Shown: piece after piece, positions 27,640 to 38,163 of the stretch
Numbering within the stretch: position 1 is the stretch's first letter
Layout of the letters: every line of letters begins with the position of its first letter
Source: Lathyrus oleraceus
Taxonomy: Eukaryota; Streptophyta; Magnoliopsida; Fabales; Fabaceae
Assembly (NCBI RefSeq): GCF_024323335.1
Contig: NC_066580.1
Span: forward strand, 439,214,351-439,278,350
Reading direction: 5' to 3'
DNA: 64,000 bases
Program-made: the position numbers and the translations under genes
The notes under the pieces: generated by a model
Databases searched by the model: none
Seen by the model: the letters and a program-made list of their open reading frames with translations, nothing else
What the model was told of the DNA's origin: nothing

Positions 27640-28664
27640 TCAGTCCACCAGGATACCCTTTTTTTGCCAAAGCCGCCTTTTCAGGTTTTCGACTTGCCGG
27701 GTGTACATGCGTAGTATTTTTTTTACTATGTCTGTGTTCACGGGATGCGGGGACTCTTCGTCATCCACTGTAGCAAGCATCATGGCTCCACCAGAGAATA
27801 CCTTCTTAACTACAAATGGCCCTTCGTATGTGGGAGTCCATTTGCCTCTAGAATCACCTTGTGGTAGAATGATACGCTTTATTACCAAGTCGCCACTTCG
27901 GAATTATGGTGTTTTATTTTGAACTGCGTGCAGAGTTCAGTAATCATCTTGCTGTTCAAATTAGCACCATTATTAGTGATAGCTCTTTCAGGAGACAGCA
28001 GGTTTCTCAAATGTGTATTTGATAAGATCCATCTTAGAAATCAATAAAGCGGTGTGATTCAACATATACTGTCTTAGTCGGCGAGCAGCCCAAGCCAAAG
28101 CACAGCAAGCTTTCTCGAGTCGTGAGTATCTTGTTTCACAGTCGGTACCTTTTGCTAAGGTAGTATATTGCATGCTCTTTTCGACCAGACTCGTCATGTT
28201 GCCCCAGCACACACCCCATTGAATTGTCTAACACGGTCAAGTACATGATTAGAGGTCCCCCTTCAACTGGTGGCGTCAGAATTGAAGGTTCTTGGAGATA
28301 CTTCTTGATTTTGTCTCAGTAATTTGGGGACGGATTTGCAAGTAGCGGTCAAATGGGAGCTAAATCGGGCGACGCGGTCCAGATTTATGATTTCGATCGA
28401 TGCCCCATGCGGCTGAATAATCTTTTCTTCTTGCAGTAGTCTGGCAAGCTTTCCAGGTACTTCACAATCTTCCTCCCTTCCATCCTCGGCTTGGTAGATC
28501 GGATTTTCAAAGTCATAATGAACAGTAGTAAAATTATTATCAACAGGATCCAGAGTGGATATGGGTCTGCGAATTGTTACGTGAGTGTGTGCAAGAAAGC
28601 ATAACTTGTTAGAAAAATGACAAGAAAGATAAAGAGCGCAATATTTGAATGCAAAAAGGTCCAT
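27640..28664 (-). pseudogene. Pol remnant of the Ogre-type element, several deleted segments
   Basis: On the minus strand, from high to low coordinate, four kinds of pol fragment follow each other. A pre-RT piece (YDFENPIYQAEDG, KLARLLQEEKIIQPHG, about 28530-28385) runs straight into an RT-connection piece (RVARFSSHLTATCKSV, about 28375-28320). RNase H follows (HAIYY, then TRYSRLEKACCALAWAARRL, about 28180-28000, across a frameshift). Next comes a short integrase piece (AITNNGANLNSKMITELC, about 27985-27930), then the integrase C-terminal part (DSRGKWTPTYEGPFVVKKVF) up to 27640. The catalytic RT and integrase cores are missing, so each join marks a deletion. No active enzyme is encoded. Confidence 0.8.
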
Positions 28665-28778
28665 TGATTTATTGAATGTGAATATGCTTATAAAAATGAC
28701 AAAACCTTTAACAAAATTTAATACATTAAAATAAGCAATAACAATTACTCCTGACTAAAGGAAATCGGGATAGTGTCT

Positions 28779-29852
28779 TCAGCCTTCCAATTGGAGTCCG
28801 TCACCAATTGTTGGGAAAATCCAGCTATCCAAGTCATAATCGTTATCAGTATCTTCCACAGCATTGACAGTCTCGTCATGATTAGGCAGAGGAGCAATGA
28901 TGACATTAGGAGTCTCCGGAGGATCAGAGGTAGCCGCCTGTATCTTTCCACTTCGAACGCCGCTTTCAACATGTTCACCTGTTAATATAAGCTCAGTGAA
29001 ACCCAATGAGGAACTCCTCAATAGATGGCTGTAGAATGGGCCAGTCAGTGTGCTCATGAACATGTCCACTAACTCTCTGTCAGTCAGAGGAGGTTTGACT
29101 CTGCCAGCCAAATCTCTCCATTTTTGAGCATATTCTTTGAAGCTTTCTTTAGATCCCATAGTCATATTCTGCAACTGTAACCGAGTAGGTGCTAATTCAG
29201 AATTATACTGGTAATGCTTGTAGAAAGCTGTCGCTAAGTCAGTCCAGGTGTGGATGTCAGAGCTCTCGAGCTGATAGTACCATTCTAACTGTGTGCCAGA
29301 CAGACTCTCTTAGAAGAAATGGATCCATAGTTTCCTATTAGTGGTATACGGCTGAATCTTTCTCACATAAGCTCTCAGATGCATCTGAGGACAAGATGCC
29401 CCATCGTATATAGTGAAAGTGGGGATCTTGAATTTGCGAGGAATGACCACATTAGAGACCAGTCCCAAGCTTTCGAAATCCAGACCGGGCGCCTTTTGAC
29501 CCTCCATAGCTAGCATGCGTTCTTCCAGCAAGTTATACTTATCATCTTTTGGAGAGTACTGTTCATTTTCATAATCTTCATCACCGTCCTCATGGTTGAA
29601 GAGATCAACATTCTTCTCCTCCGAATCATTCTCTGTCTCCTCTTCTTGATCCTTCGGAATTCTAATCTTGACTCCTGCAGCCTGTCCCTTAAGCCTTCTT
29701 CCCGGGTTAATGTAACTCACAGGTTTCTTGTCCTTTTTCTTCTCGAGCAAGAGAGCCTTCAGTTCCTCCTGCCCCTTGGATAAGCTCAGCATCATCTCCT
29801 GGAGTTGAGCATTCTGAGCATGGAGATCTTTGACAGTTTGTTCGAGGTCCAT
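28779..29852 (-). pseudogene. Ogre-type gag, one premature stop
   Basis: The frame starts with ATG at 29852-29850 and a coiled-coil-like opening (MDLEQTVKDLHAQNAQLQEM). An acidic linker (DQEEETENDSEEKNVD) follows, then the conserved gag core (KFKIPTFTIYDG, CPQMHLRAYVRKI). An in-frame TAA at 29312-29310 breaks it after WIHFF, where related gags have a Gln-containing sequence. The same frame then continues with KESFKEYAQKWRDLAGRV and SSSLGFTELILTGEHVESG to a stop near 28779. The lower end is fused to sequence (ETVNAVEDTDNDYDLDSWIF) that looks like the gag-protease junction, implying another deletion. Read-through of the single stop would give a nearly full gag. Confidence 0.85.
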
Positions 29853-30002
29853 TTTTCTGTTTGGAGGAAAACCGTGAGAACATTGATCCCTTTAGAGTAC
29901 CTGTTATGCAATGTTATGTTATGCCATGCAATGTATGAAATGTTTTCAGGGACTTTTGGAATTTAACTTTGCGTAAACTACCAAAAAAGGAAACTTTTGT
30001 TG

Positions 30003-30106
30003 TTTTTTTTTTTTTTTTTTACAAAACAAAGCAAAGTTAAATCCCTAAGTCCTCGAAATGGTTAGTACAATGCCATGATGTTATGATGTTATGATGTTAT
30101 GATGTT
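30003..30106. repeat. Poly-T tract and ATGATGTT minisatellite
   Basis: A run of about 20 T near 30003-30020 is followed at 30075-30106 by four perfect tandem copies of ATGATGTT. Both lie in the leader between gag and 5' LTR of the Ogre-type element. Confidence 0.85.
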
Positions 30107-30709
30107 AAATAAGTAACAAACACAACCAAGTCACACAACAATCATTCTTAGGTTTTAAGGCCTGCATGAGTTCCATAGGTAAGTACCCTCCCCACTGAAG
30201 TTTGGTTGGTTTAACCTGTCCTAGAATAGTAACCGGGTTCTAGAAGGATCTCCAATCATTGACCTTCCTTTAAGTCCACTTCAGTGCAACACCAAGTGGT
30301 TGACCGAAGCTTCCCTAAAGTCCAATCTCAAAGAGTGTAGTATCGAGTCTCAACCAACCTCAGTCGGAACCGAAGTCAGTTATCTCACTACTTTCTAATG
30401 GCTAGGATGAGTCAATTAGGGTTCTAAAGGTCTGGTTAATGCTTTGATGACACCACGCGGAAGCCAAAATTTTCCTCAAGTAAACATGAGGAACATCAGG
30501 ACATCTAAAGTGTCACATTAACCGTAGCCATCATTTTAACCATTCCAGTATACGTCGGATAGTCGCGATGATCTATTGCTACTTACCTAAGGTACACTAG
30601 ATCCGGGTGTAGGATCTTTCACTCAAGCATAACATACCCAAGCAATCCCTTAAAAGTAAATCAGACAATTTAAATAAGTGATCTTGTTTTTAAGGTAACC
30701 TCTCTATTA

Positions 30710-30727
30710 TCCCCAGCAGAGTCGTCA
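30710..30727 (-). other. Primer binding site of the Ogre-type element
   Basis: On the minus strand, four bases inside the 5' LTR end, the sequence TGACGACTCTGCTGGGGA differs at one position from TGGCGACTCTGCTGGGGA, the tRNA-Arg-type primer site reported for Ogre elements. Confidence 0.75.
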
Positions 30728-30731
30728 GTTC

Positions 30732-32800
30732 TGTCATACGGTGAACTGACTTTTTGTGTTTTGCTTTGGAAAGCAAATGTCGCGGTTAGCAAGAGTCGCC
30801 ACCGACTTTTCTTTTATCCAATAAGGAAAGGTGGAAAAGAACAGGAAAGACCTTAATTTGATTTTGGGTTCGGGAGGTACATTATACAAAGGGAAGGTAT
30901 TAGCACCCTTTGTATCCATGGTTATCCATGGGCTCTTAATTGCTTGATCACTTATGTTTGTCTGGAAAAGTGGTTGTGAATTGCTTAAAAAAATGTTTTG
31001 AGAAGAGAATTTAACTTTGTAATGATTCTTGTATGAATGTATACAAAGTGGTTATCTCGTTTAGTTTTGAAAGTTATTTAGAAAAATATAACTCGGTAAT
31101 GATTCTAGTATGAATGTATACCAAGTGGTGATTTTCTAAAGATGTTTTGAAAGGTGTGGGGTGTGAAAAATGTTTTAGGTGGTGAATCAGCAATTAAGAG
31201 TTATACCTACCCAAGGTCTTTATAAGTATTTCCTATCCTTATGAGGGGTAAAACTGTCCTTACTATTGAGGAGTAAGTAGTTTTATCCTTTGGATGCAAA
31301 AGGGACATCGTAGGGTCATCGATTGGTCGTCGAAAGCAATGGTTGTAAGGATACCTTAGCATTCGAAGGGACTATCATCATTTAACCGTAGGCTACACCG
31401 AAGGGTCATCGGGGGACAAAATCATATATTCGAAGGCAACATCCGAGGGGCTATGATTTATTTTAGAGGGACATGATGATTTAATCGAAGGGTCTTTGCT
31501 AAGTGTATCCCCACATCCGCGGGACATGACTATAATACCGTAATATCGTAGGGTAACAAAGAGAGGTCCAAGACGCATATTTAAAGGCAAAGTTTTACAA
31601 TTAATTAGATAGTCGTAATCGATTAAGTAATTAGGTCCACATTAAAATCGACGAAATCAATACATTAAAATCAACTAGGTAATTTAGGATGAATCTCCAC
31701 ATTAAAATTAAGTAATTCAGAATCCATCTCCATAAGGGTATCCCACATATAAAGTGGAATACCTAACCGGCCGTTTCCTCGGGAATATGTAAGCCTTTAC
31801 ATAATTCAGCACACGGGTTAGAACATCGAGATAAAGTACAATTGAAAATTGCACCACAAAATAAACACAACAGTCATAAAGTCAGGCCAAATAATGCAGA
31901 ATTATAATAAATCTTGATTAGATAAACATAAGGCAGAACAGAAAAGAAACAAAACAGCCACTGTCCCGTTCGCTCCTGCTTCGCCTAGCGAAGGCTTAGC
32001 GAGTGCTCGCTACAGGCTCGCTTAGCGATGTGCTAGCGAGCTGCTACGGGTTTTGAGTTTGATAGCAGCATGATCTCCGGCACCCTGAACTTTATGGCAT
32101 TTAATTACAGGAATAGCATGGACAAACATTCAGGATATTCAGGCATACTTAAATTCACATGTGAAATCAAATTACATATCTGAAAATTTAATCATGATGC
32201 ATTATGTATGTAGAGATTACCGATTAAAAGCATAAAACAGTAGTGATGCGCAAACCTGTTTGCAATGGAATTGCAGCTTTGGATTGGCCAATCGGGTCGA
32301 ATTGGGCGGAGGCAACCTTGGTGCGGATGAGCGGCCTTCAGGGTTTCTTTACTCGGAATTCTCTGAGTTAGTCTCCAGGGTTTCTATGCCAGGGTTTCTG
32401 TCCGTCTTCCTCTCTCCCTTTTCGTGACTGAAGTGTCGGTATTTATAGTGATTGTGGAGACCTAATGGGCTCAGAATGAAGCCCAAAAATTCTGATATTC
32501 GCAAACTTCGCTAGGCGAGCGTGTAGCGAAGGGTTCGCTAGGCGAAGGATATGCTCGCCTAGCGAGCAGGCCATCTGTGACCTAATGGGCTCAGAATGAA
32601 GCCCAATAATTATGGTATTCGCAAGCTTCGCTAGGCGAAGGAGTTGCTCGCCTAGCGAGCAAGCTAGTTTGGGCCTTTTTCTGGATTGGGTCTGTTGTGA
32701 GCTGGGCTTTTGTTCCTTTAAGGTCAGTGCCTTGCAGAATAAGTCGGAGTGCTTCAAGAAATATTTTACAAGATTAATGGGCAAATTTTGGGGTATGACA
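30732..32800 (-). repeat. 5' LTR of the Ogre-type element
   Basis: 2,069 bp, collinear with 23539-25608. The one-base length difference comes from a single deletion near 31573. The other differences noticed are isolated substitutions. Confidence 0.92.
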
Positions 32801-32805
32801 GTATG

Positions 32806-33113
32806 AAGAACCAGATGTTGAGTCGGTACCACATGCATATAAAGTTGAGTTGTGAGTCCAGTTCAGAGTGAGGATTGTGACGAGCATGAGTTGAGTCGAT
32901 GTTGCATCCAATTACATGATGATAAATGTTTGTGTAATGATGAGTAATCTTGTATGACTTGTGTGAGTTTGAATGTGGTGTGGGTGAGATGTGAATACAT
33001 GATGTTGAGGTGCATATTTTATATGTGCATGACTTTGTATTGGGTGAATCTATCTTGATTGTTTCGTGCACTGTTTATTATTTGAATGTATTCTCACCCC
33101 CTTTTGTGTTGTT
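32806..33113 (+). mobile_element. LTR A, segment 3
   Basis: Continuation of the outer LTR-like sequence between the Ogre-type element and the CACTA element. It ends in TATTCTCACCCCCTTTTGTG, a word common near the R/U5 part of plant gypsy LTRs. Confidence 0.45.
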
Positions 33114-33119
33114 CACTAC

Positions 33120-33500
33120 GCCAAAAACTGGAATAGACAGCGTACCTTAGAGGGCGCTTTATTACAAAAGCGCACTCTAAAGTGAAGCGAAAAAATAAGG
33201 AGCGAACAACTGGAATAGACAGCGCACTTTAGAGGGCGCTTTTGTAATAAAGCGCCCTCTGAGGTGAAGCGAAAAAATAAGGAGGAGACAGAGGGACAAC
33301 AATACAGGGCGCTTTTTAGAAAGCGCCCTCTAAGGTTACCCTTAGAGGGCGCTTTTAAAAAAGCGCTCTATAAGTCCATGTGCATTTCCAGTTTATAAAG
33401 CGCTTTTGGAAAGCCTTAGAGAGCGCTTTCATAAGCACCCTCTTAGGCCCCCTTTAGAGGGCGCTTTTTTTCCACAAGCGCCCTCTAAGGTCCCCTTTAG
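33120..33500. repeat. Left subterminal hairpin repeats of the CACTA element
   Basis: At least five inverted pairs of TTAGAGGGCGCTTT and AAAGCGCCCTCTAA separated by a few bases. The first roughly 83 bp are tandemly repeated: AACTGGAATAGACAGCG occurs near 33126 and 33209. Confidence 0.88.
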
Positions 33501-33539
33501 TAAACATTAAAATTATAACATACTGCGCGTTTTGTTATT

Positions 33540-33692
33540 TCACTCTCTGTTATTTTCGTTCTTTTTCACGTTAGGGTTCTCACTGCTACGATTTTCGCTA
33601 CTTCTAAGGCGTTCTCCTTCCACCTCTGTTAGATCTACGACGTTTCCTCCTTCTATTAATTCGTTGTTAGCTGTTCGATTTTGACACCATAG
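33540..33692 (+). other. Leader-like sequence ahead of the captured gene fragment
   Basis: CT-rich, ATG-free sequence resembling a plant 5' untranslated leader (GTTAGGGTTCTCACTGCTAC). It is followed by a good splice donor, ATAG|GTATTT, at 33693, which could pair with the acceptor TTGCAG at 33865. It is probably captured from a different gene or gene part than the transporter exons. Confidence 0.4.
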
Positions 33693-33865
33693 GTATTTTT
33701 CTAATCTTCATATTACTTGGTTTCTCTTCTGACGTTCGCTATTGTTCATTTTTGGTTTCATTTTTCTTGGTTCATACATTTATTGAGTATTCTCAATAAT
33801 AATTATTGTGTTGCAATGCTAGTAATGGAGGGTAATAAGAGATTAATCAAAATCTCCTATTGCAG

Positions 33866-34765
33866 GTTTCTTTATCTGCAATGGCTTTGAGTCTTTTGGT
33901 TGTTTCAATATCATTCTACTTGAAGGTAATAATAATTTTTTTGTTTGTTATATTTTTTGAACATTTTTGTTTTGTTTATTTTTATATATACATAATACAT
34001 TAACTAGATATTACACATGCATTCATGCATAAATGTTCAGAAATTTGTAACACAGATTCACAGGATTATATATCAGTAAATTCTTCTTTATATTTTTGGT
34101 TTTTTATATGGATAATATATTTTATGTTGAATTTGCTCTCAGGAATATATATCACCAGATTCTGATTTATATGCGACACTGAGCCTCGTATCGGTGGCTG
34201 GAGTTGTGGTGTGTAAATACAACTTTATTACACAAATGATGGTTTATATTGTTTGTTTCCCTAACTTCATTATTATAAACTTTCAATTTCTTTCAGGTCA
34301 TGGTTATTGCATTCTCTCTGGGATTAGGAGCAATGCCATGGATTATAATGTCTGAGGTACAATTTTCTTCAATAATAATATGCATGACAATCCTATATGA
34401 ACAAACCTTTGTTGTAATATAATGTGATAGTTGATGTGTTGAATATATTTTACATAATAGATTCTTCCGATTAACATCAAAGGCCTAGCTGGAAGTTTTG
34501 CAACACTTGCCAATTGGTTCTTTTCCTGGTTGGTTACATTAACAGCAAATTTGCTCTTGGATTGGAGTTCGGGAGGTTTGTGTGCATTGCCTATGTTAAT
34601 TTTCTATAAATATCTATTGTTTCTAACCAGAAGCTTCCTATGTTTTTATCAGGAACCTTCACAATATATACTGCAGTGTGTGTTTTCACAGCAGGATTTG
34701 TTGCCATTTGGGTCCCCGAGACAAAGGGAAAAACTCTTGAAGAAATACAACAGTTTTTCAGATGA
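33866..34765 (+). pseudogene. ERD6-like sugar transporter, captured 3' exons
   Basis: Five exons join in frame: 33866-33925, 34143-34208, 34297-34356, 34461-34575 and 34653-34765, each with GT-AG borders. They encode the last 137 aa of a major-facilitator monosaccharide transporter of about 490 aa. Recognisable pieces are [50 protein letters not shown], and the family motif [12 protein letters not shown] before the natural TGA. This covers roughly the last four membrane spans. The N-terminal two thirds, including most of the sugar path, is absent, so transport is not expected. No stop or frameshift interrupts the retained exons. Related intact proteins are vacuolar ERD6-like carriers. The first ATG after the leader is 33881 and would give 132 aa. 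Confidence 0.88.
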
Positions 34766-35220
34766 AGTTTCCTTTCGAGTAGCACTTCAGCTAGTGTTCA
34801 CTCATGTATTCACATTCATATTTTTTTTTCTGAATCAACTCAATTCATTTTTGTGCTCTTTGGTCTTGTTAAATATGAAAAATACCAAAGCAGTGTGATT
34901 TTCTAATCTAGCAGCATACTTGCATTTTTGTTGTAATTGATTGATTATAAACAAATAAATGAAAGAGAGTGGTTATTATACATTTCAATTAGAGTAGCAG
35001 TGGTTTCGGTTCATGACATTTCAAATAGCAAGAGGATCATATAAACAATAAGCATATATCAGTATTTGTATTTTAATATTATAAAAGCATAAAAAGAACC
35101 TTTAGTTGCTCTTGTGAATTATAACAAGCAACTGTATGCCATTTTCTTCTGGTTACCTCTTGTGGCTGCAACATAACCTGAAATGAGAATATGGTCACAG
35201 AGACTTGTGATGCATGTAAA
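34766..35220 (+). other. Captured 3' untranslated region and unassigned interior of the CACTA element
   Basis: Follows the transporter stop codon. A polyadenylation-like AATAAATGAA lies near 34955, so transcript ends may also have been captured. From about 35080 the origin is unclear; see the separate note on a possible minus-strand exon. Confidence 0.4.
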
Positions 35221-35224
35221 TGTT

Positions 35225-35587
35225 AAATAACCACCCACTTTAGAGGGCGCTTTCCAAAATAAGTGTCCTCTAAACCCTCTAAATTTCCACTTTAGAGGGC
35301 GCTTTCCAGTAAAAGCGCCCTCTAAACCCTTAAAGGTTTCCACTTTAGAGGGCGCTTTCCAGTAAAAACGCCCTCTAAACCCTTAAAAGTTTCCACTTTA
35401 GAGGGCGCTTTCTTTAAAAAGCGCCCTCTAAAGTGGCCCTTAAAGGGCTTAAAGAGCCACTTTAGAGAGCGCTTTCACCAGGAAAAAAAGCGTTGTCTTT
35501 ACCTATGACAGCGCCAGATTAGAGGGCGCTTTAAAGCGCTGTTATAGGCCAAAAAAAGCGCCCTCTTTTCCCTTATTTGGCGTAGTG
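35225..35587. repeat. Right subterminal hairpin repeats of the CACTA element
   Basis: Repeated CACTTTAGAGGGCGCTTTCC and AAAGCGCCCTCTAAA words, about six pairs, ending in the inverted CACTACGCCAAA terminus. Confidence 0.88.
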
Positions 35588-35590
35588 GTT

Positions 35591-37688
35591 GCGTATGTGC
35601 TCATCGGAAGGACATATAATGAGGTACCTAAGTAGGAGCACAAACAACACCACAAATAAACATGTTTACATATAATCATCAGGTATACACGTTAATCACA
35701 ATAATTCATTAATCACATCAAGTATTCACAACCAATCAACAACATCATGAACAATCAGTTACATATGCAAACATGTATGCAATGTACTCCACAAGTGACT
35801 CATTATACATGTGATACCATTAATGGATAACACAGGTTCATCTCGCTCCTGAATCTCCACCACAGGACCAGAACACACCAAAATCGCTATTAATCACCAT
35901 ATAGTAATGCTTCACTAATTCTTCATTGAAATTAGCTACTCGTTCCTGAATCCACACCATCAGAGCAGAGCACACAAAAATTGCTACTAATCACCATATA
36001 GTAACGCTTCACTAATTCCTCATTATAATTGGCTACTCACTCCTGAATCCACACTATCATACCATATCACACAAAAACTGAACCGACTTCCGTACACCAT
36101 GATGCATGACTTTCAACAATGACATGTAAATAAACATATGTACAAGTGGCCCTCCATCTGACCGTGCACACCACCACTAATGTTAATTCAAAATTTCCAA
36201 TAGGCATACATTCAAACACGTAATATCACCAAATTACCACCATTCATAAGTACATATCATGTCCACACCAATATCATACACCCACAATACATAGATTAAA
36301 TAATCAACACCTCAACAAGAATTAATTTATATCATAATTAATAAATTCCCCATTACTAATCATGTGTATATGATTATCCTCATAAGACCTCACCATAGGG
36401 TAGTACTACGTGTTAGCTTTCCAACGCTTCAAATCACGCCTCATTTGGAGTCATGTAGCCCAAGTTACGGTTAAAACAACAAGTGAACCATCAATTGTTG
36501 TAGAAACCAATCGATTGACACAGAGGTCCAATCGATTGTCCTTAACTCTCTACCTTCATTTTTTCCAATTTTCTAAAGGAACAATCATTTACACAATGGG
36601 CACCAATCAAATGATGTTAACGATGCTTCCAATTTTTCACGTTTTATGAAGGAAACAATCGATTGCTCCATTGTCTCTGACCAAATTTTTGTTGTTTTAA
36701 AAGGGACCAATCGATTGCTTCCCATATACAATATATTGCTTACTGTAATTTTTCTAGAATTCTCATGTTTTAGCAATTTTAATTACTTTTAAACCCCACC
36801 CAAACATGCCCTAACATACCTAAATAACTTATTTCAAAAAATCTAATTTTATACACTAATTATCTACTATTACCATATCTTATACACCAAATAACATGCA
36901 ATCTTCACCACTCTCTGCATCAACAATAATTTACCAAGAGAGTTATATCATGTTCATCACCATTGTCACACATCAAATCATCAATCTTTTGATCAGAATT
37001 ATTCACCCAGAATTCATTAATTCCACAACATATACTCAGTAATAACAACACACAATCAATTCACAACAAGAATCACCAAACATTCACAATCATAACCAAG
37101 TTTCTCAAGCACAACAATGGAGAAAGAAAACATAGGGGAAGGTGAGGATCCCTTTCTACCCCATCATGCAATACACTCATACAAGAGCAATCTCCCCATT
37201 ACCTTAGATTTTCAGCAAGCAAATTCTTCTCAAATGGTTTTCCTCTCCACTGCTAGCTCTAGGATTCTCCTCTTTCCTCTTTCTTAGGTTCTCTAAGAAT
37301 TGGATACCACCTGACTCTCCCTCATCTTTTAGAATATATACATAGGGTTTTCTACACAATCCATTTTAATTACCTTGTTAACTCCCAACATTTTTAATTC
37401 ACATTATCACCCCAAACTCTCATTATTCTATTTTTCTGATTGAATTATTAAACTCATACTAATAATAAATTTATTTTCCATCCAATCTCCTATGTTCTCA
37501 TCATTTAACTATTATCCTATTATTTAAATCAAATAAAATTATTCTAAATCCCGATAAACTCAATAAATCCACATTTATTCCAATAATTCACACATTCATC
37601 AATAATCACATAATTTTAATATATAACAAAACGTGAAAAATTCACTGAGCATCATAAAATAAAATAAACCAAAATTTGGGGTGTTACA
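35591..37688 (-). mobile_element. LTR-like sequence in opposite orientation (LTR B)
   Basis: Read on the minus strand from 37688 it starts TGTAACACCCCAAATTTTGG and shows the same layout as LTR A: an AT-rich start, a GGTAATGGGG segment and CAATCGATTG palindromes (36490-36730). LTR A and LTR B therefore belong to related families but face each other. The changeover lies near 35600-35650, where GTATGTGCTC on one side faces TAGGAGCACA on the other. No coding sequence is present. The first part may still be the end of LTR A. Confidence 0.45.
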
Positions 37689-37860
37689 CTCGTGGCAACC
37701 AAGGTTAAGGAGGGGGCGTGGTAACCATCATGGTCCTCATCCTGGAGCTCATAGTGCCCCTTCACCATGGTCATCTCCTCCCTTGCAACAACAACAGTAC
37801 TCAGTCTAGCAACCATGAGGTTGGACTCCGCCACCATGGGATATGCCTCTATGCCCGTAT
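37689..37860 (+). pseudogene. Copia E gag, right part
   Basis: The plus strand reads as the Gly/Arg-rich and Pro-rich tail of a copia gag (RGNQG, GGGRGNHHGPHPGAHSAPSP, PPLQQQQYSV, GWTPPPWDMPLCPY) with some stops. It fits as the continuation of the gag at 16170-16814, with a short stretch missing. It is cut at 37861 by the end of copia B's LTR. The last 33 bp (37828-37860) are included in the downstream tandem array. Confidence 0.6.
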
Positions 37861-38112
37861 TGAAGGAGAATGGCGATCCAAAATACAGTGGAAATTAAAA
37901 TTTTCTCCTTTAGTGATCCTTACGAATAGGCATGATTAATGATAGAAATCGTTACCTCTTGTGGCGATTGAAACCTTTGATGCAGATCTAAGGAGTGATC
38001 ACGAATGTTGAATGGTGACATCGCCTCTACTCAATCCACACGAATGGATTCCTTCAGTCTCAGTGCTAGTTGTTATGAATGAAGGCTTTGAGTGTGTGTG
38101 TGTGTGTGTGTA

Positions 38113-38163
<51 letters not shown>

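Larger units (their letters stand above)
23539..32800 (-). mobile_element. Young, internally deleted Ogre-type LTR retrotransposon
   Basis: Two LTRs (23539-25608 and 30732-32800) differ by about eleven substitutions and one 1-bp indel when read side by side. They are bounded by TGTCATAC and GTATGACA and flanked by a perfect target duplication GTATG (23534-23538 and 32801-32805). Orientation is minus: primer site and gag lie next to the upper LTR. The 5.1-kb interior holds gag with one stop codon and then short pieces of pre-RT, RT connection, RNase H and integrase joined across deletions. The RT core, most of RNase H and the integrase core are absent, so any movement would have needed enzymes from an intact relative. 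Low LTR divergence implies recent insertion. Confidence 0.93.
33114..35587 (+). mobile_element. Pack-CACTA transposon carrying a sugar-transporter gene fragment
   Basis: 2,474 bp with inverted termini CACTACGCCAAA at 33114 and its complement TTTGGCGTAGTG ending at 35587, flanked by the 3-bp target duplication GTT (33111-33113 and 35588-35590). Terminal sequence and 3-bp duplication are diagnostic of CACTA (En/Spm) elements. Both subterminal regions (about 33125-33500 and 35230-35575) are built from repeated AGAGGGCGCTTT words in both orientations, as expected for transposase binding sites. No transposase is encoded, so it is non-autonomous. The interior carries part of a host gene with introns. 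Confidence 0.93.

Noticed and set aside
23417..32838. Duplicated small ORFs in the two Ogre-type LTRs (for example MDTKGANTFPLYNV)
   Set aside because: Identical in both LTRs because the LTRs are duplicates; no start context or domain supports a protein.
33120..33500. CRISPR-like array of regularly repeated GAGGGCGCTTT words
   Set aside because: Repeats are inverted pairs with irregular spacing inside a plant transposon end; they are CACTA subterminal repeats.
33866..34765. A functional sugar transporter gene
   Set aside because: Only the last 137 of about 490 residues are present and the segment sits between CACTA termini, so it is a captured fragment.
37652..37837. Minus-strand 61-codon ORF at the junction of LTR B and the tandem array
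   Set aside because: The plus strand reads as a Gly/Arg- and Pro-rich copia gag tail here, which explains the open antisense frame.
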